In this document: in pieces, positions 9,230 through 18,789 of the stretch
How positions within the stretch are numbered: the stretch's first letter is position 1
How the letters are laid out: each line of letters opens with the position of its first letter
Assembly: GCA_015680685.1 (NCBI GenBank)
Contig: MNCI01004997.1
Location: forward strand, 184,351-207,643
Direction: 5' to 3'
Source: Gnetum montanum
Lineage: Eukaryota > Streptophyta > Gnetopsida > Gnetales > Gnetaceae
DNA length: 23,293 bases
Translations under genes and position numbers: made by a program
The notes under the pieces: generated by a model
What the model saw: only the letters and a program-made list of their open reading frames with translations
What the model was told of the DNA's origin: nothing
Databases searched by the model: none

Positions 9230-10610
9230 ATTTGAGGAGACATACTAAGAATCAATGGTGCCATATCGATCTTAGTTTCAAAGAGGGCAAAGTACCAAAA
9301 ATGAAAGCACACCATCCTGGTATCTCTCCATTCATTGCTTAAGAATGGCAGCTTAAAAATAGCAGAATTATTAGCTGAAGGTTGAATAGAACCTAGTCTC
9401 TCCCGTATGGGTGTCAAGCCTTTTATGTGAATAAAAGATCAGAATAAATTCAAGGGAAAAAGAGATTAGTGATTAATTATAAGCCTCTTTAAGATTTTTT
9501 CTGTTTTGCCAGTACAACATCCAATTCTTTCCCAGGACAAACTTATCCAAGGTTCAAGAATTTATTCTAAATTTGATCTAAAGTAAAGATTTTGGCAAAT
9601 TAAAATTATTCTGAAAGAAAAGTACAAAACTATTTTTGTTGTACCTAGAGGTTTATATCAATGGAAGCTTCTACCTTTCAGCATTGAGACAGCCCCTTCT
9701 ATTTTCCAAAATATAATGGATAAGATTCTAATGATTTCTTAATAATGTACATAGATGATATTCTAATTTTTAGCAAGGATGTTAAGAATCATCAACTACA
9801 CTTGGAAAAGTTTTATCAGGTAGTAAAAGAAAATGCTCTGGTATTATCTTCTACAAAAATGAAAATTGCAATGACAAAGGTCGAATTTCTAGGAATCAGT
9901 ATTAAAGCTGATCATATTGTTTTTCAACCACATATCCTAGAAAAAATATTTGCTTTTCGAAAGAAATTAAGTAATAAAACTCGATTGTAGAGTTTCTAGG
10001 ATGTATTAATAAAATTGCTGGTTTTCTATCATATGATTGTAGGCAATAGAAGTTCATTAAATCAGCAAAGAAAAGAAGTGTGACTATGGAATCAATCTTG
10101 CAGAAAGGCAGTTCAAAAGACTAAAGAAAAGTGTAAAAATACACCTAGTCTTACAATCCCAAGCAGTTGACTCCTAATTATAGAAACTGATGCTTTAGAA
10201 GAGTTTTAGGCAGGAAATGAAAGCTTTTATTATGTACAGGAAACCACAAAGAATTTGTTGGACAGTCATGATGGTGCATTACATTTTCAGAGAAAGATGA
10301 AAATGTCATTCATGTAATGACCCAATGAATATTAAAGAAAAGGTATAAACATAACTCCCACAATGAACTCCTGGTCATAGTTAGATCAGTCCACGCTTTT
10401 AGATTTTTTTGTTCAAAGTTAAAACTTCATTATTACATCTAATTCTAAAACTGGTAAGTCTTATTTGAATGGTAAATCCTCAAAAGCATTTACGCACAAC
10501 CAGACTGATTCGTTGGGCTTTATGGCTTAACAATATTGACTATATTCCAGAATATTTTGCAGGATCATCAAATTCTCTTCCAGATGCTCTGACAAGCAAG
10601 CTCTGTTTCA
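9230..10610 (+). pseudogene. Endogenous caulimovirid pol fossil B (RT and RNase H)
   Basis: A second caulimovirid-type RT-RNase H copy, on the same strand as fossil A. It shows FYVNKRSE at about 9421 and KKRLVINYKPL at about 9457 (fingers), SKFDLK then FWQIKI (motif A region, about 9567-9605) and VVPRGLYQWK. Next come APSIFQ and an intact YIDDILIFS from 9748, then VEFLGI. RNase H is seen as IETDALEEF at about 10180, RLIRWALWLNN at about 10508 and LPDALTS near 10580. Stops and frame changes occur throughout. Finger and connection wording differs from fossil A, so this is a separate lineage or at least a separate integration. No protease was found upstream. Confidence 0.75.
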
Positions 10611-10835
10611 ATGGTGAATATTATAGATCACCTATTGTATGAAGGTTGGCAAGAGCGCTCAATGAACTGCTCTCAGGAAGCTTTTCCTGCTCAGCTCATC
10701 CTCACAAAAGACCAAAGGATTGACCAATACAGAGAAGCGGTAAATGGTTACAATCAACTTGTCTACAATGGCAGAGAGAATGGTCGGTATACTCTCATCA
10801 GAAATGAAACTAATCCTCATGTGATATCCATGTGA
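10611..10835 (+). pseudogene. Short open frame after fossil B RNase H
   Basis: A 74-codon open frame follows the RNase H end. Its later part reads QLVYNGRENGRYTLI, faintly like the YNG...G.Y start of caulimovirid inclusion-body (viroplasmin) proteins, but the match is too short to rely on. It is most likely the remainder of the viral insert. Confidence 0.3.
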
Positions 10836-12128
10836 TATTCATGTGCACAGTTTAGAGTTATCAACCAAAACCCTTAATCATGTTCATCCTTGGAGGTGGT
10901 TTTAGCTTATGTATCAATATAACCCTATATGATTTGAGAAATCTTCTTTGAAATAGCAAATAGAAGTTTGCCAACCTCTAAGTATCATGTTTCTAGAAAG
11001 ATGACTTAGCTTGTGGCAAGACCTTGGCCATTCTCCTTATGTCAATTTTCCAGGTTATCCAACCCGTTAGAATTTGGTGGTCGGTTCCAACATTATGTCA
11101 AGCATGATGTTGCAGTCCATATCACAATCACTTTGGGTAGAAAACTAAGAGTTGTTATCTGATTTCTACAACAGGAAAAAGCATCAATCCTACCATCAGA
11201 AGAGGATACAGCTTTTGTAATGTCATCTACACAGCCAAGGAACATGACATTGACTATGCCTACCAGTCAAATGACAAACCTTCATGACCAAGAATCAGAG
11301 AGTGCTGGGATCTTTAAATGAAAAAAATTGATGTTCAAACTGTCGAAGTGCACGACCAGCTATTAAAAATAAGAGAGAAGAAATTGGAGTGGCAGTATAT
11401 TGTAAAATAAAAGTGGTATCTAATATAAACTCAAATGGGAAGTACTGGAAAGCTATTAAATGTTGACACTTTGTACTTTTTCAGATCGCAAATCATTTTT
11501 CATTCCTACCTAAAATTCTGCATTGTGAATTGCAATTCAGAATTGCATGGAATCATAATATTAAAAAACATTAAAAATATATCAAATTTTTAATCATTTT
11601 CAAAAGTAGGTGCAATTAAAAAGACAATATTGAAAATAAAAAAAAACAACAATATATTCAACTTTAAAATAGAAATTTCTAAACATATTAATATAACAAC
11701 ATTGCATCAACATCAATTTATTATCTAACTCTCATACACATAACAAAAAGTTTCAGATGTAAGCTACACTGTAGGTTGTTTCTTTGTGCTACACTGTAGT
11801 ATTCAATATTCATTGTCAACTAAAACAAATGAACCAAAGAATGTCTGAAATTATCTACTGAAGAGATTCAAAAGTAGTTGAAGAATATGCTGCTGAGCTC
11901 CCAAGAATGTGTTGCTACTTGCAGAAAAATGGGCACTTAAAGTGCCGAAAACCTTGAAACTACTGATGCCACGTATCCAGAATGTTTAATGCTCATTTTT
12001 ATTATTTTTATAGTTGTATTAAGTCCGAAATTTTGTTATTCAGATGGTGCTTAATGTCTAAAGGAATGTTTAATGTTAAAAACAGTAAACTTCTAATTGG
12101 TGTTTTTAAAGATTCTGGAATCACCCAA
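10836..12128. other. No clear gene; possible further viral debris to about 11430, then AT-rich
   Basis: Between about 10930 and 11430 several plus-strand fragments look protein-like (for example LEFGGRFQHYVKHDVAV at about 11065), but frames change often. This may be the rest of fossil B. From 11480 to 12100 the sequence is very AT-rich with no open frame of interest. Confidence 0.3.
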
Positions 12129-12210
12129 AATCATGATTCCAAACTGGATCGCAATCTAGAATCTCCCAGAATCGTGATTCCAAACTGGATTGTGATCTAA
12201 AACAAATCCA
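12129..12210. repeat. Two-copy tandem repeat, about 41 bp
   Basis: GATTCCAAACTGGAT occurs at 12135 and 12176 with similar flanks, giving a 41-base period with several mismatches. Related AATCA..GATCC words continue to about 12270. Confidence 0.65.
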
Positions 12211-13030
12211 CATCACAATTGTTCAAATTGCAATCAGGAATCACCTAGCTCATGATCCCAATCCAATCTTCATAAGTATGAAAAGAGAGTCCATGGGGGT
12301 TTCTTCAGAACAAAAGGAGTCAAATTGTGGAAATATTGAATAAGAAGTGATGTATTTTTTATGGCTCTGAGATTGCTGCAAGTGTCTCAACTCTAAAGTT
12401 GTGACATTTATTGTTCTAATTGGTCAAGTGAAGTTCAGCATTTTATCAAGATTTTTAAGGATATCTACACTGAAGGGCTTCTTTTATTATATAAAAGACA
12501 ACAGCTCATGCAAAGCCCACTACCCAAATCTTAGTTGGAGATCATTAGTCCTCCATTGTGCCTATACTGAGAGGATGGGATGGCCTGAGTAAAGGTTTTG
12601 CACTGCTTTCTTCCATGTTGCCATTTTGGAGATGCTGGACACAAAATTTTGAAGAAGTTTGTTTCATTTTGATAATCCTTTTTGACTCTTTTCCACTGAA
12701 AGTTTCCGTTGAAATTATTCATTGCCCTTGCCATTTAAAAAACTGAGATGCAGCGAACATTTCCACCCTTCTTCAAATTCCTGATGGAGTTGGTTTCAAA
12801 GCATTCGTGGACATCTGTAGTCTTGGAACATGATGTGCAGTCTTGGAATAAAAGGTTTTACTATCATTTATTTCTGTAAGAGGTTCACAAGTGGTATTGT
12901 GATGTCTGAACACAAATAGCAATTTAGAGAGAGAAATAGGGATGAACTTATTCAGTAAAATCATGGCAATATAAGTTACTAAAAATAGCAAAGTTAAAAA
13001 ACACAAGTAAATTATCGATAAAATACGTAC
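12211..13030. other. HGH1 intron sequence, no gene seen
   Basis: An open frame on the minus strand runs from the HGH1 exon past its donor to about 12773, but beyond 13030 it becomes a hydrophobic, AT-driven translation unlike HGH1. I treat it as read-through into the intron. Nothing else is recognisable. Confidence 0.5.
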
Positions 13031-13220
13031 TCCTTTCCTTCGTAATAGACTTGCTGAGTCACTCTGTTGAATAATTTGCTTTAATAGACTTCTCTTTGAA
13101 TCCAACAGCATACTTCTTCCGGTTTCACTCTTTGATATGTTGACAAAGATGGAAGCAATGTGTTCATATGGATCAGATTTTCCTTTATTAAACAAAGAAG
13201 TTATATACAATATGGTTAGA
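13031..13220 (-). CDS. HGH1: HGH1-like protein, upstream of the two exons in view
   Basis: This exon has 63 full codons plus one split base. It reads LYITSLFNKGKSDPYEHIAS, then IFVNISKSETGRSMLLD and SLLKQIIQQSDSASLLRRKG. This matches the middle of plant HGH1 (DPYEH, VNIS..E.GR..LL, LLKQII.Q.DS...RRKG), within the armadillo-type DUF383 region. The 3' end is firm: AAAGGA then a GTACGT donor, phase 0. The 5' end is less sure; I chose the AACTTTCAG acceptor at 13221-13223, which keeps the frame open, though its pyrimidine tract is weak. No stop occurs. The preceding exon, expected to end a run of armadillo repeats, was not found before 23293. Confidence 0.8.
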
Positions 13221-14249
13221 CTGAAAGTTCATTCTTGATACGTCTATTGCAAATAGGAACTGAATTTTCAAAAAGACAATTAAAGCTTACAATGAGAACA
13301 TGCACAAAAAATAGGTTCAATAACTAGTCATGCAAATACTTTGGGTCCGGCCACCCAAGAAAAGGCCACTAAAATAAAAACCATAAAACCTTGTAAGAAT
13401 GCAGGGCTGTTAGGTGCCCCGAGATAATTTAACCAACTCTGCAGGGTATTCCTGCCTCTAACACATAGGTGCATGAAGCTTCCATCGTAGCCGGTACTTC
13501 CAACTTATTGGTTAACAAATTAACAAATTACCAGTTGTGCTACCTAAAACTTTTTTAAAATGATTCACAATTAACCTTATTTTCAAGTTGATGAATGTAA
13601 GGGATTAGAAAAGCCAGGAGTATTCTATTCATGTTTTTGTATTTACTTTCATGTTAAAGCTTCTTCTATGTTACAGAAAGGCTGTCTTCTCCAATATGAC
13701 TTTTTGATGTAAAGGTGTTATTTAAAACAAAATTAAAGGCGTGCCAAAACTAACGTTAGTTTTCTAGGCTTTGTGAGAAAAAAAATACAATGTGCATCCC
13801 CACTGCAGTAGTCATCGACTGGAACTCTCATGAGGTACCGAACTTGGCTAGTAATCTGTGTGTTGATAATTAATTGTAGAGCCGCCTTTGCTGCTTGGCT
13901 TTTTAATTTGTTTATTTGAATTTGAGAGAGCATAAGACATTGTTAAAGGATATAGTCCATTCCTTAACTTCAAATTTATAGTAAATGATACAACTCAACA
14001 TAAAGAGACAGATCTTCACAATACAACTCAATATGGAGGGACAGATCATAAGGCTATAGACTACATCAACCAAAAGGACGGATGCTATGCCACTATAAAG
14101 GTAAGAAATACATCATGGGATGGCCTAAATTTCTTCATATTTGTAAACTATAGAGATAAATCTCTATATTGTTAGAAGTGGCACTGGAATACGGTCCCTT
14201 TTTGCTCTTTCTCACCTTTTTCCTGGCTTCAAAATCAGCCAAAAAACTG
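13221..14249. other. No gene seen; probable upstream HGH1 intron
   Basis: AT-rich with a few GC-richer scraps (about 13340-13490). A minus-strand open frame at 13733-13933 starts with a Lys/Ala-rich helix-like stretch but matches nothing I know and lacks convincing splice signals. Confidence 0.4.
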
Positions 14250-14640
14250 ACCACAACCATGCCCATGAGTGGTGGTGAACTCATAGTATTACAAACCACA
14301 AGTCATGGTGAAGTTGTGGTCTGCTCCTGGTCTTAGATCATGACTCATGGTCTGGTCATGGTGTCTGGGAGCCACAAACAAGGACCACAAGCCATGGGGT
14401 ACTCGTGGTCAAGAGACCACAAGTTGTGGTATGGTCATGGTTGGCCTTACCACCGGTCACGGTTTCTACCTCCAACATCCTCTACCTTCTTGACACAACC
14501 ATGAGTTGTGGTTGACTCATGCTATAATACCACAACTCATGATGAAGTCATGGTATGCAAAAACAATTGTTTTTTCTTCACTGCAACACTATGACTCATG
14601 GTGAGGTCATGGTGTTTCTCTAAGGATACCATGAGTTGAC
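14250..14640. repeat. Array 2 of ACCACAAGTCATGGT-like words
   Basis: About seven TCATGGT words plus ACCACAAG, GTTGTGGT and ACCATGAG occur in both orientations within 390 bases. ACCATGAGTTGTGGT here (from about 14500) is the reverse-complement form of the word in array 1, with G/C exchange at the centre. Copies are more diverged than in array 1 and no exact tandem unit is visible. Confidence 0.7.
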
Positions 14641-14944
14641 TAGCAGAGGTGCTGAAAGCAACCCCAAAATGAGTTGAAACAGAGCATCAACTGATCCAGA
14701 CTGTAGAATGATGGAATGGACAACCAAGTGATGACAACAACAGCCCAAAATGACTCCGATTTGGAGGCCTCCTAACCACTTAAGAGCTGAAACCAAATTT
14801 TCAGCATAACTTGCTTTTTAATGTTCAATGAGTTCTTGGTTGGCCAAGAAACTGTTCCTTCAACTTGATCTTCCTTTCAGACCTGCAAACACAATGAATC
14901 CACCAAGATGCAATAACGGAAAATGATCTAAGGATCTCATTGGC
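14641..14944. other. No gene seen
   Basis: Mixed-composition sequence between word array 2 and the copia remnant. I see no open frame or motif; the last bases may be degraded copia sequence. Confidence 0.4.
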
Positions 14945-15476
14945 AACTTTAACTTTGGTTTGCATTTTGCAAAATGAGATGGAAAATTTGTTACTTATAG
15001 TGATGCTTATTGAGGTGGTGATGTGGAGGATAGAAAATCTACAAGAGGCTCAAGCATTTTCCATGGCAACAATTAAATTTATAGAAAATCAAAAAAAAAA
15101 AAAAACAAAGTTATGTAAGCCTTTCAAGCACTCAAGCTGAATGTGTGGCAATGCATGATTGTATCCCACATGTTTTAAGGCTTAAAAATTGTTTAAGAAG
15201 CTAAATTTCATCATTGAGAAGCCCATAACATTAGTTTGTGACAACACATCAACCATCATGCCCTCCAATGAGCATACTTTTCACAAGAAATCCAAGCACA
15301 TTGAAATTGAATTCTACCTCATCAAGGAAAAGGTTCAAAAGGACATCATCTCTCCAAAGTTTATCAAGAGTGAAGACCAATTGGCTAACCTTCTCACCAA
15401 AAGGTTGCAACCCCACAAGATGAAGACACTACTATTGAAAATTAGAGCAATGAAATTCAAGCCCAGCTTAGTCTAA
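14945..15476 (+). pseudogene. Copia RNase H remnant (second copia element)
   Basis: Reading across three frames gives the copia RNase H order: GLHFAK, a stop, DGKFVTYSDAY, a stop where Trp is usual, GGDVEDRKSTRGS, a poly-A slip at about 15091, then LSSTQAECVAMHDC (normally SSTEAEYVA). It ends with a clean 95-codon frame (15189-15476) containing LVCDNTSTIM, KKSKHIEIEFYLIKEKV and SEDQLANLLTK. The wording differs clearly from the element at 1-3531, so it is another lineage. The RT and everything upstream are missing; word array 2 lies 300 bases to the left. Confidence 0.85.
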
Positions 15477-15483
15477 AGGCTCT

Positions 15484-15559
15484 AATTCCCACAAGATGAA
15501 TGACAATACATGTAGCAATGAAATTCCCACAAGATGAATGACAATATATGTAGCATAAT
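15484..15559. repeat. 38-bp tandem duplication after the copia remnant
   Basis: AATTCCCACAAGATGAATG starts at 15484 and again at 15522; the two 38-base units differ by one base until the last few positions. It lies just after the RNase H stop, between pol and the presumed LTR. Confidence 0.85.
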
Positions 15560-15693
15560 GTGTGCTTCCCTCATGTCAATTTTATTTTCCATGCTGTTGT
15601 TGAGTCATGTAAGTGGATCCATGTCTCTATGTAATATGTCACATGATACAGTTCTGTATTTCAAAAAAAGAGAGAGAAGGAGAAGTCAAAGTG

Positions 15694-16176
15694 AAGCCAT
15701 ATGTGGATCCTCCAATGCTACATGTCATGTATCTCACCCTTGGGACCATCCAAGCCTCCATGTGGTCATTCCTTCTTTGTTGGGACCACATGAAGTCCAT
15801 AGGTAGCATTCTTACATGAGTTGGGACCACAAGTCTCCTCTCCTTGTGATTTAGTAGATGATTAGGTGGGTCATTTGCAGCCATGATTAAACTTGAGTGT
15901 GCTCCTAACCACCTCATCACATTTCTATTTAATTCACATGTCGACTCTCCTCAAACTTGAGTCATTCCAAGCAATCTCCATTGATGTAACAGAAGAAGTA
16001 AAGTGCTCGCCTCCATATCATTGTCTCAATTATCTCATTTAATTGTTTCATCTATTTCATCCAATTTCATTGGTCTCATGCATTTCAATCATTTCATATT
16101 TGTTTCAATGCATCAAAAAATTATTCTCTTTCTAATGTTTTGAAAAAAAAATTAGCTTTCACTGCCAACCCTGACA
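15694..16176 (+). repeat. Copia LTR, right end firm, left end approximate
   Basis: The right end CTGACA (16171-16176) is followed after two bases by a primer-binding site, so it is a true LTR edge. A purine run (about 15663-15683) precedes TGAAGCC at 15694, my choice of left edge, but the run lies some 200 bases from the pol stop and the TG could be another. The body is rich in ATTTCAT/TCATTT words near the end, AT-rich, with no coding sense. Confidence 0.5.
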
Positions 16177-16178
16177 AA

Positions 16179-16190
16179 TGGTATCAGAGA
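16179..16190 (+). other. Primer-binding site, initiator-tRNA-Met type
   Basis: TGGTATCAGAGA matches 11 of 12 bases of the usual plant copia site TGGTATCAGAGC, complementary to the 3' end of initiator methionine tRNA. It lies two bases after CTGACA. So the LTR here acts as a 5' LTR for something to its right, though no gag follows. Confidence 0.8.
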
Positions 16191-16361
16191 AGATGTTTTA
16201 ATCCTAGCAATCTTTGGATGGTATTAGTCTTTGCTAGAAAATCCCTATATCCCTGCTTGCTTTCAAAAATTTTCATTAAAAAAAACTCCTCCTCTGTGGC
16301 CCTACAATAATATTTTATTATGAAAGCCTTAGATTGTTGTAGCATTATAAAACTAGATTTC

Positions 16362-16655
16362 TTAATGATTCCATATATCTCTCTTTCTTTTCCTGCAGAA
16401 AGCATCAATGCCATGACTGCCCGGCCAATGTGAATTTGCCAAAACTACACTGGGGGAGGACTGTGCAAGAAATATGCATGCATGATGGAGCCATTCACCA
16501 AAGTCTTCAGCATCACATCGGAATTGTGGACACCGTGCAGGTAGTGGTATTGAAATTGCTTTACGGCCAAGTAGTTGGATTTCCTCGTATAACACCTCCA
16601 TCACAATGCCAAACTTAGGCCCTAAATTCAACAGCACACACCAGAGTTCTGCCGC
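16362..16655 (-). pseudogene. Protein-like open frame, family unknown
   Basis: On the minus strand about 90 codons read with no stop and a well mixed, protein-like composition. It opens AELWCVLLNLGPKFGIVMEV, then has LGRKAISIPLPARCPQFRC and FGEWLHHACIFLAQSSPSVV, ending near ANSHWPGSHGIDAF before a basic tail and a stop at 16362. No initiator Met or clear splice donor is seen; an AACAG acceptor-like site near 16661 could start it. GC content is higher than the flanks. It could be an exon, a gene fragment carried by a transposon, or a decayed element protein. I do not recognise the family. Confidence 0.4.
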
Positions 16656-16735
16656 TTCTGTTCATGCAGTCCATGCCTCCAAAGGACTTGAAGTGCACAT
16701 GGAAACTCACAAAGTGAAAGATGCTTATGCTCATA

Positions 16736-16894
16736 TGTTGATGACCTGTATGATATAGAGCATTTCCTACTTGGTGTAGATGACAAGCAACAACTAAATA
16801 AAATCTGTAATTTACAAACAAGCAAGACCTTACAATATATTGTATACCATTTCTAAAATCTTATTAACGTTCTATATCATACAGGTCATCAACA
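16736..16894. repeat. 159-bp unit with perfect 24-bp terminal inverted repeats (MITE-like or hairpin)
   Basis: The left arm (16736-16759) starts TGTTGATGACCTG and the right arm (16871-16894) ends CAGGTCATCAACA; all 24 bases pair, with a 111-bp loop. Pairing stops at both arm edges. No obvious target duplication flanks it. The TG...CA ends also recall LTR termini, so it may be a tiny non-autonomous element or a rearranged LTR pair. It carries no frame of note. Confidence 0.8.
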
Positions 16895-17310
16895 GATTAA
16901 CAATCCTCAAATCTAACACAATTATACAATCATAGATAGATCAACAATTCAACATCAAATCATACAAATCATCAAGCTCATCAACAACAATTAAATCTAT
17001 CAACACAAGCACATCAATGGCACTTAAACCCATCAACATAAACACATCAACAACACTTAAACCCATCAACACAAGCACATTAACAACATGTAGTTCTATC
17101 ACCATCATCTAATCATAGATAGATCCATATATCAGCAGCAAATCACACAAATCATAAACATGATCATATCAACAACCCTCAAATCCATCCCCATTATCAG
17201 ATCATAGATAAATTTATAAATCAATCCCAAAGCACATAAATCACAAGTGCATGGTTAACACCACTCAAGTCCATCATATTTATAAAACCATAGATAAACC
17301 CACAAATCAG
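16890..17310. repeat. Degenerate tandem repeat, period about 88 bp
   Basis: The word CATAGATA recurs at 16931, 17114, 17203 and 17289, spacings of 183 (about two units), 89 and 86. Units share a frame of ATCAACAA..CTCAAATCCATC, then CATAGATAGATC, then AAATCACA.AAATCAT. The strand is strongly purine/pyrimidine biased (C and A rich, G poor). The 24-bp inverted-repeat unit abuts its left edge. Confidence 0.7.
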
Positions 17311-17409
17311 AACCAAACTATATGCATAATCGTAATAAAGTACACCCACAATCACTACGCCAAACATCAAGATAAGAATCTAAGAAAAAGCAAGTCATTA
17401 CAAGGTAGA

Positions 17410-18540
17410 AAAAGAAACTGGACAGAAGGAAAGACTGGATGTCAATGTTGTTTTGTTATTTGCATCATGCACGGTGCAGAAAATGTAACTTGTATTTATA
17501 CAAGGAAATGAACCATATAGACAAGGCTGGAGCTTACTGCCAAGGGTTGTTAGGTCCAATGTTAGATAGGCAAGATGCACAATCTATTCATATCTCCAAT
17601 GATATTTGTAAAAGAATAATCTCATTGTGGGAGCAAGGTTTTCCAGTTGATCTTATTTATGAGACATATGTCAAGGATCTCTCTAAGGAAGGGCAAGAGT
17701 TCCATATCTCTGCCAAAAAAGATATGTTTTTGTTGAAAAAGAATATATATAACATTTACAAAGATGGAGCTCTTGATTATAAGAAAAGTAAGCATGATAA
17801 AATCAGCACACGATTGTGGTATCAAACCATGACCAAATTTTTCTTTTACTATCAAGAAGAAGATGTGGACATGGATATCCCAACAGTAATCCGATTGTAA
17901 TCTCCTTAGATGTTGAAAAAGATTATCAGTCTTTCCCAAAATAGCATTCCAGCCATGGATTCAACATTCAAAACTAACAAATATGGGGTAAATTAATTCT
18001 CCTTAATATTTGAATTTTTGGAGTGATATGATTGAAATAAAGTATTATTATATGCAATCTTCATTGTATGTGTTGTTTCATCTACATACAATCATGGCTT
18101 TTGATTCATTCTACAATGGGCTTCATACGGCATGGGTTTTGTCATCCAAATGTTATGAAAGTGATATTATAGGCTAGTTATCTGTGCTATTCAAATGATG
18201 CAAGGAAAAAGAGCCCAAGTGGTCGGTTAATGTTTTCATGCTTGATTACTCCACAACTGAACTCAATACAATGAAGGATATTTTCGGTTGTCAGAATTTT
18301 CTGTCTCTAGCATGTTTTGAGGGCATGAAAAAGAACTTGTCATGTAAAGTTAAAGATTCAAATGTAAGAAAGGTTATAGCAGTGAATTTGAATCATATTA
18401 TGAATGAATGTAATACTAGAGTTGATATTATGAGGAACTCAACAAATTTGTGGAAAGGTTTCAACAAAATTCAGAGCTTGTGACATACATGAAGACACAG
18501 TGAATGAATGGGATAAATTTCATGAGTACCATATCTTTAA
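17410..18540 (+). pseudogene. FAR1/MULE-type transposase, degenerate
   Basis: In order: a FAR1-like N-terminus with KTGCQCCFV and VTCIY (about 17430-17500), a frame change, then an open frame of about 130 codons with SNDICKRIISLWEQGF, KKDMFLLKKNIYNIY and a FFYYQEEDVD end. After a stop and another frame change comes the transposase core: AMDSTFKTNKYG at about 17950 (first catalytic Asp). Then, past a stop-rich stretch, IMAFDSFYNGLHTAWVLSS (about 18090), FMLDYSTTELNTM at about 18230 (second Asp) and a helical region to 18480. MULE-type enzymes use this D-D-E plan. The third acidic residue and the SWIM zinc finger are not found. Terminal repeats were not identified. Confidence 0.7.
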
Positions 18541-18789
18541 ATTGTTTATTGTTATTACTTTACTTTGTACGATATTTGTTATCCACTGCAAGTTACTGGC
18601 AGTCACATGTACTCGCAGCCATCTGCATGTGGGATAATGCATCTCACAGGAGTATCACATGTTCCAAAAACCCAAACTCACTTCTGTTATAGTGTGATGC
18701 ATTACAGTCCGCAGCTTCTTTGTGTCTACGCTGCTAACAACTGCACGTCATATATCCTCACAACATTGCACAAACAAAGATTGTCTCGA
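18541..18789. other. No gene seen
   Basis: This segment lies between the transposase remnant and the 336-bp repeats. Short open frames here lack domain sense. Its last part (from about 18745) already contains words shared with the repeat. Confidence 0.4.

Larger units (their letters stand above)
5996..13030 (-). other. 7035-bp HGH1 intron filled with endogenous viral and repeat DNA
   Basis: The intron is bounded on the minus strand by a GTACGT donor (13030 downwards) and a TTTCAG acceptor ending at 5996, both phase 0. It holds two caulimovirid fossils in antisense orientation, a tandem word array, and AT-rich filler. Introns of this size are common in conifers and in some ferns. An alternative is that the exons are an old pseudogene copy, but both are intact and correctly spliced on paper. 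Confidence 0.7.

Noticed and set aside
9139-9417. 92-codon minus-strand open frame over fossil B
   Set aside because: The plus strand carries recognisable RT wording here; the minus frame has no domain sense and is a shadow.
12773-13030. Minus-strand open frame continuing past the HGH1 exon
   Set aside because: After the GTACGT donor the translation turns hydrophobic and unlike HGH1; it is read-through into the intron.
13733-13933. Possible earlier HGH1 exon on the minus strand
   Set aside because: A Lys/Ala-rich stretch looked armadillo-like, but no HGH1 motif and no convincing donor or acceptor fit.
15534-15920. Overlapping open frames of 68-93 codons in the copia LTR
   Set aside because: No domain sense on either strand; they lie between pol end and the LTR/primer-site edge, which is non-coding in such elements.
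17622-17939. 105-codon minus-strand open frame
   Set aside because: It is the antisense of the transposase frame, which has family motifs on the plus strand.
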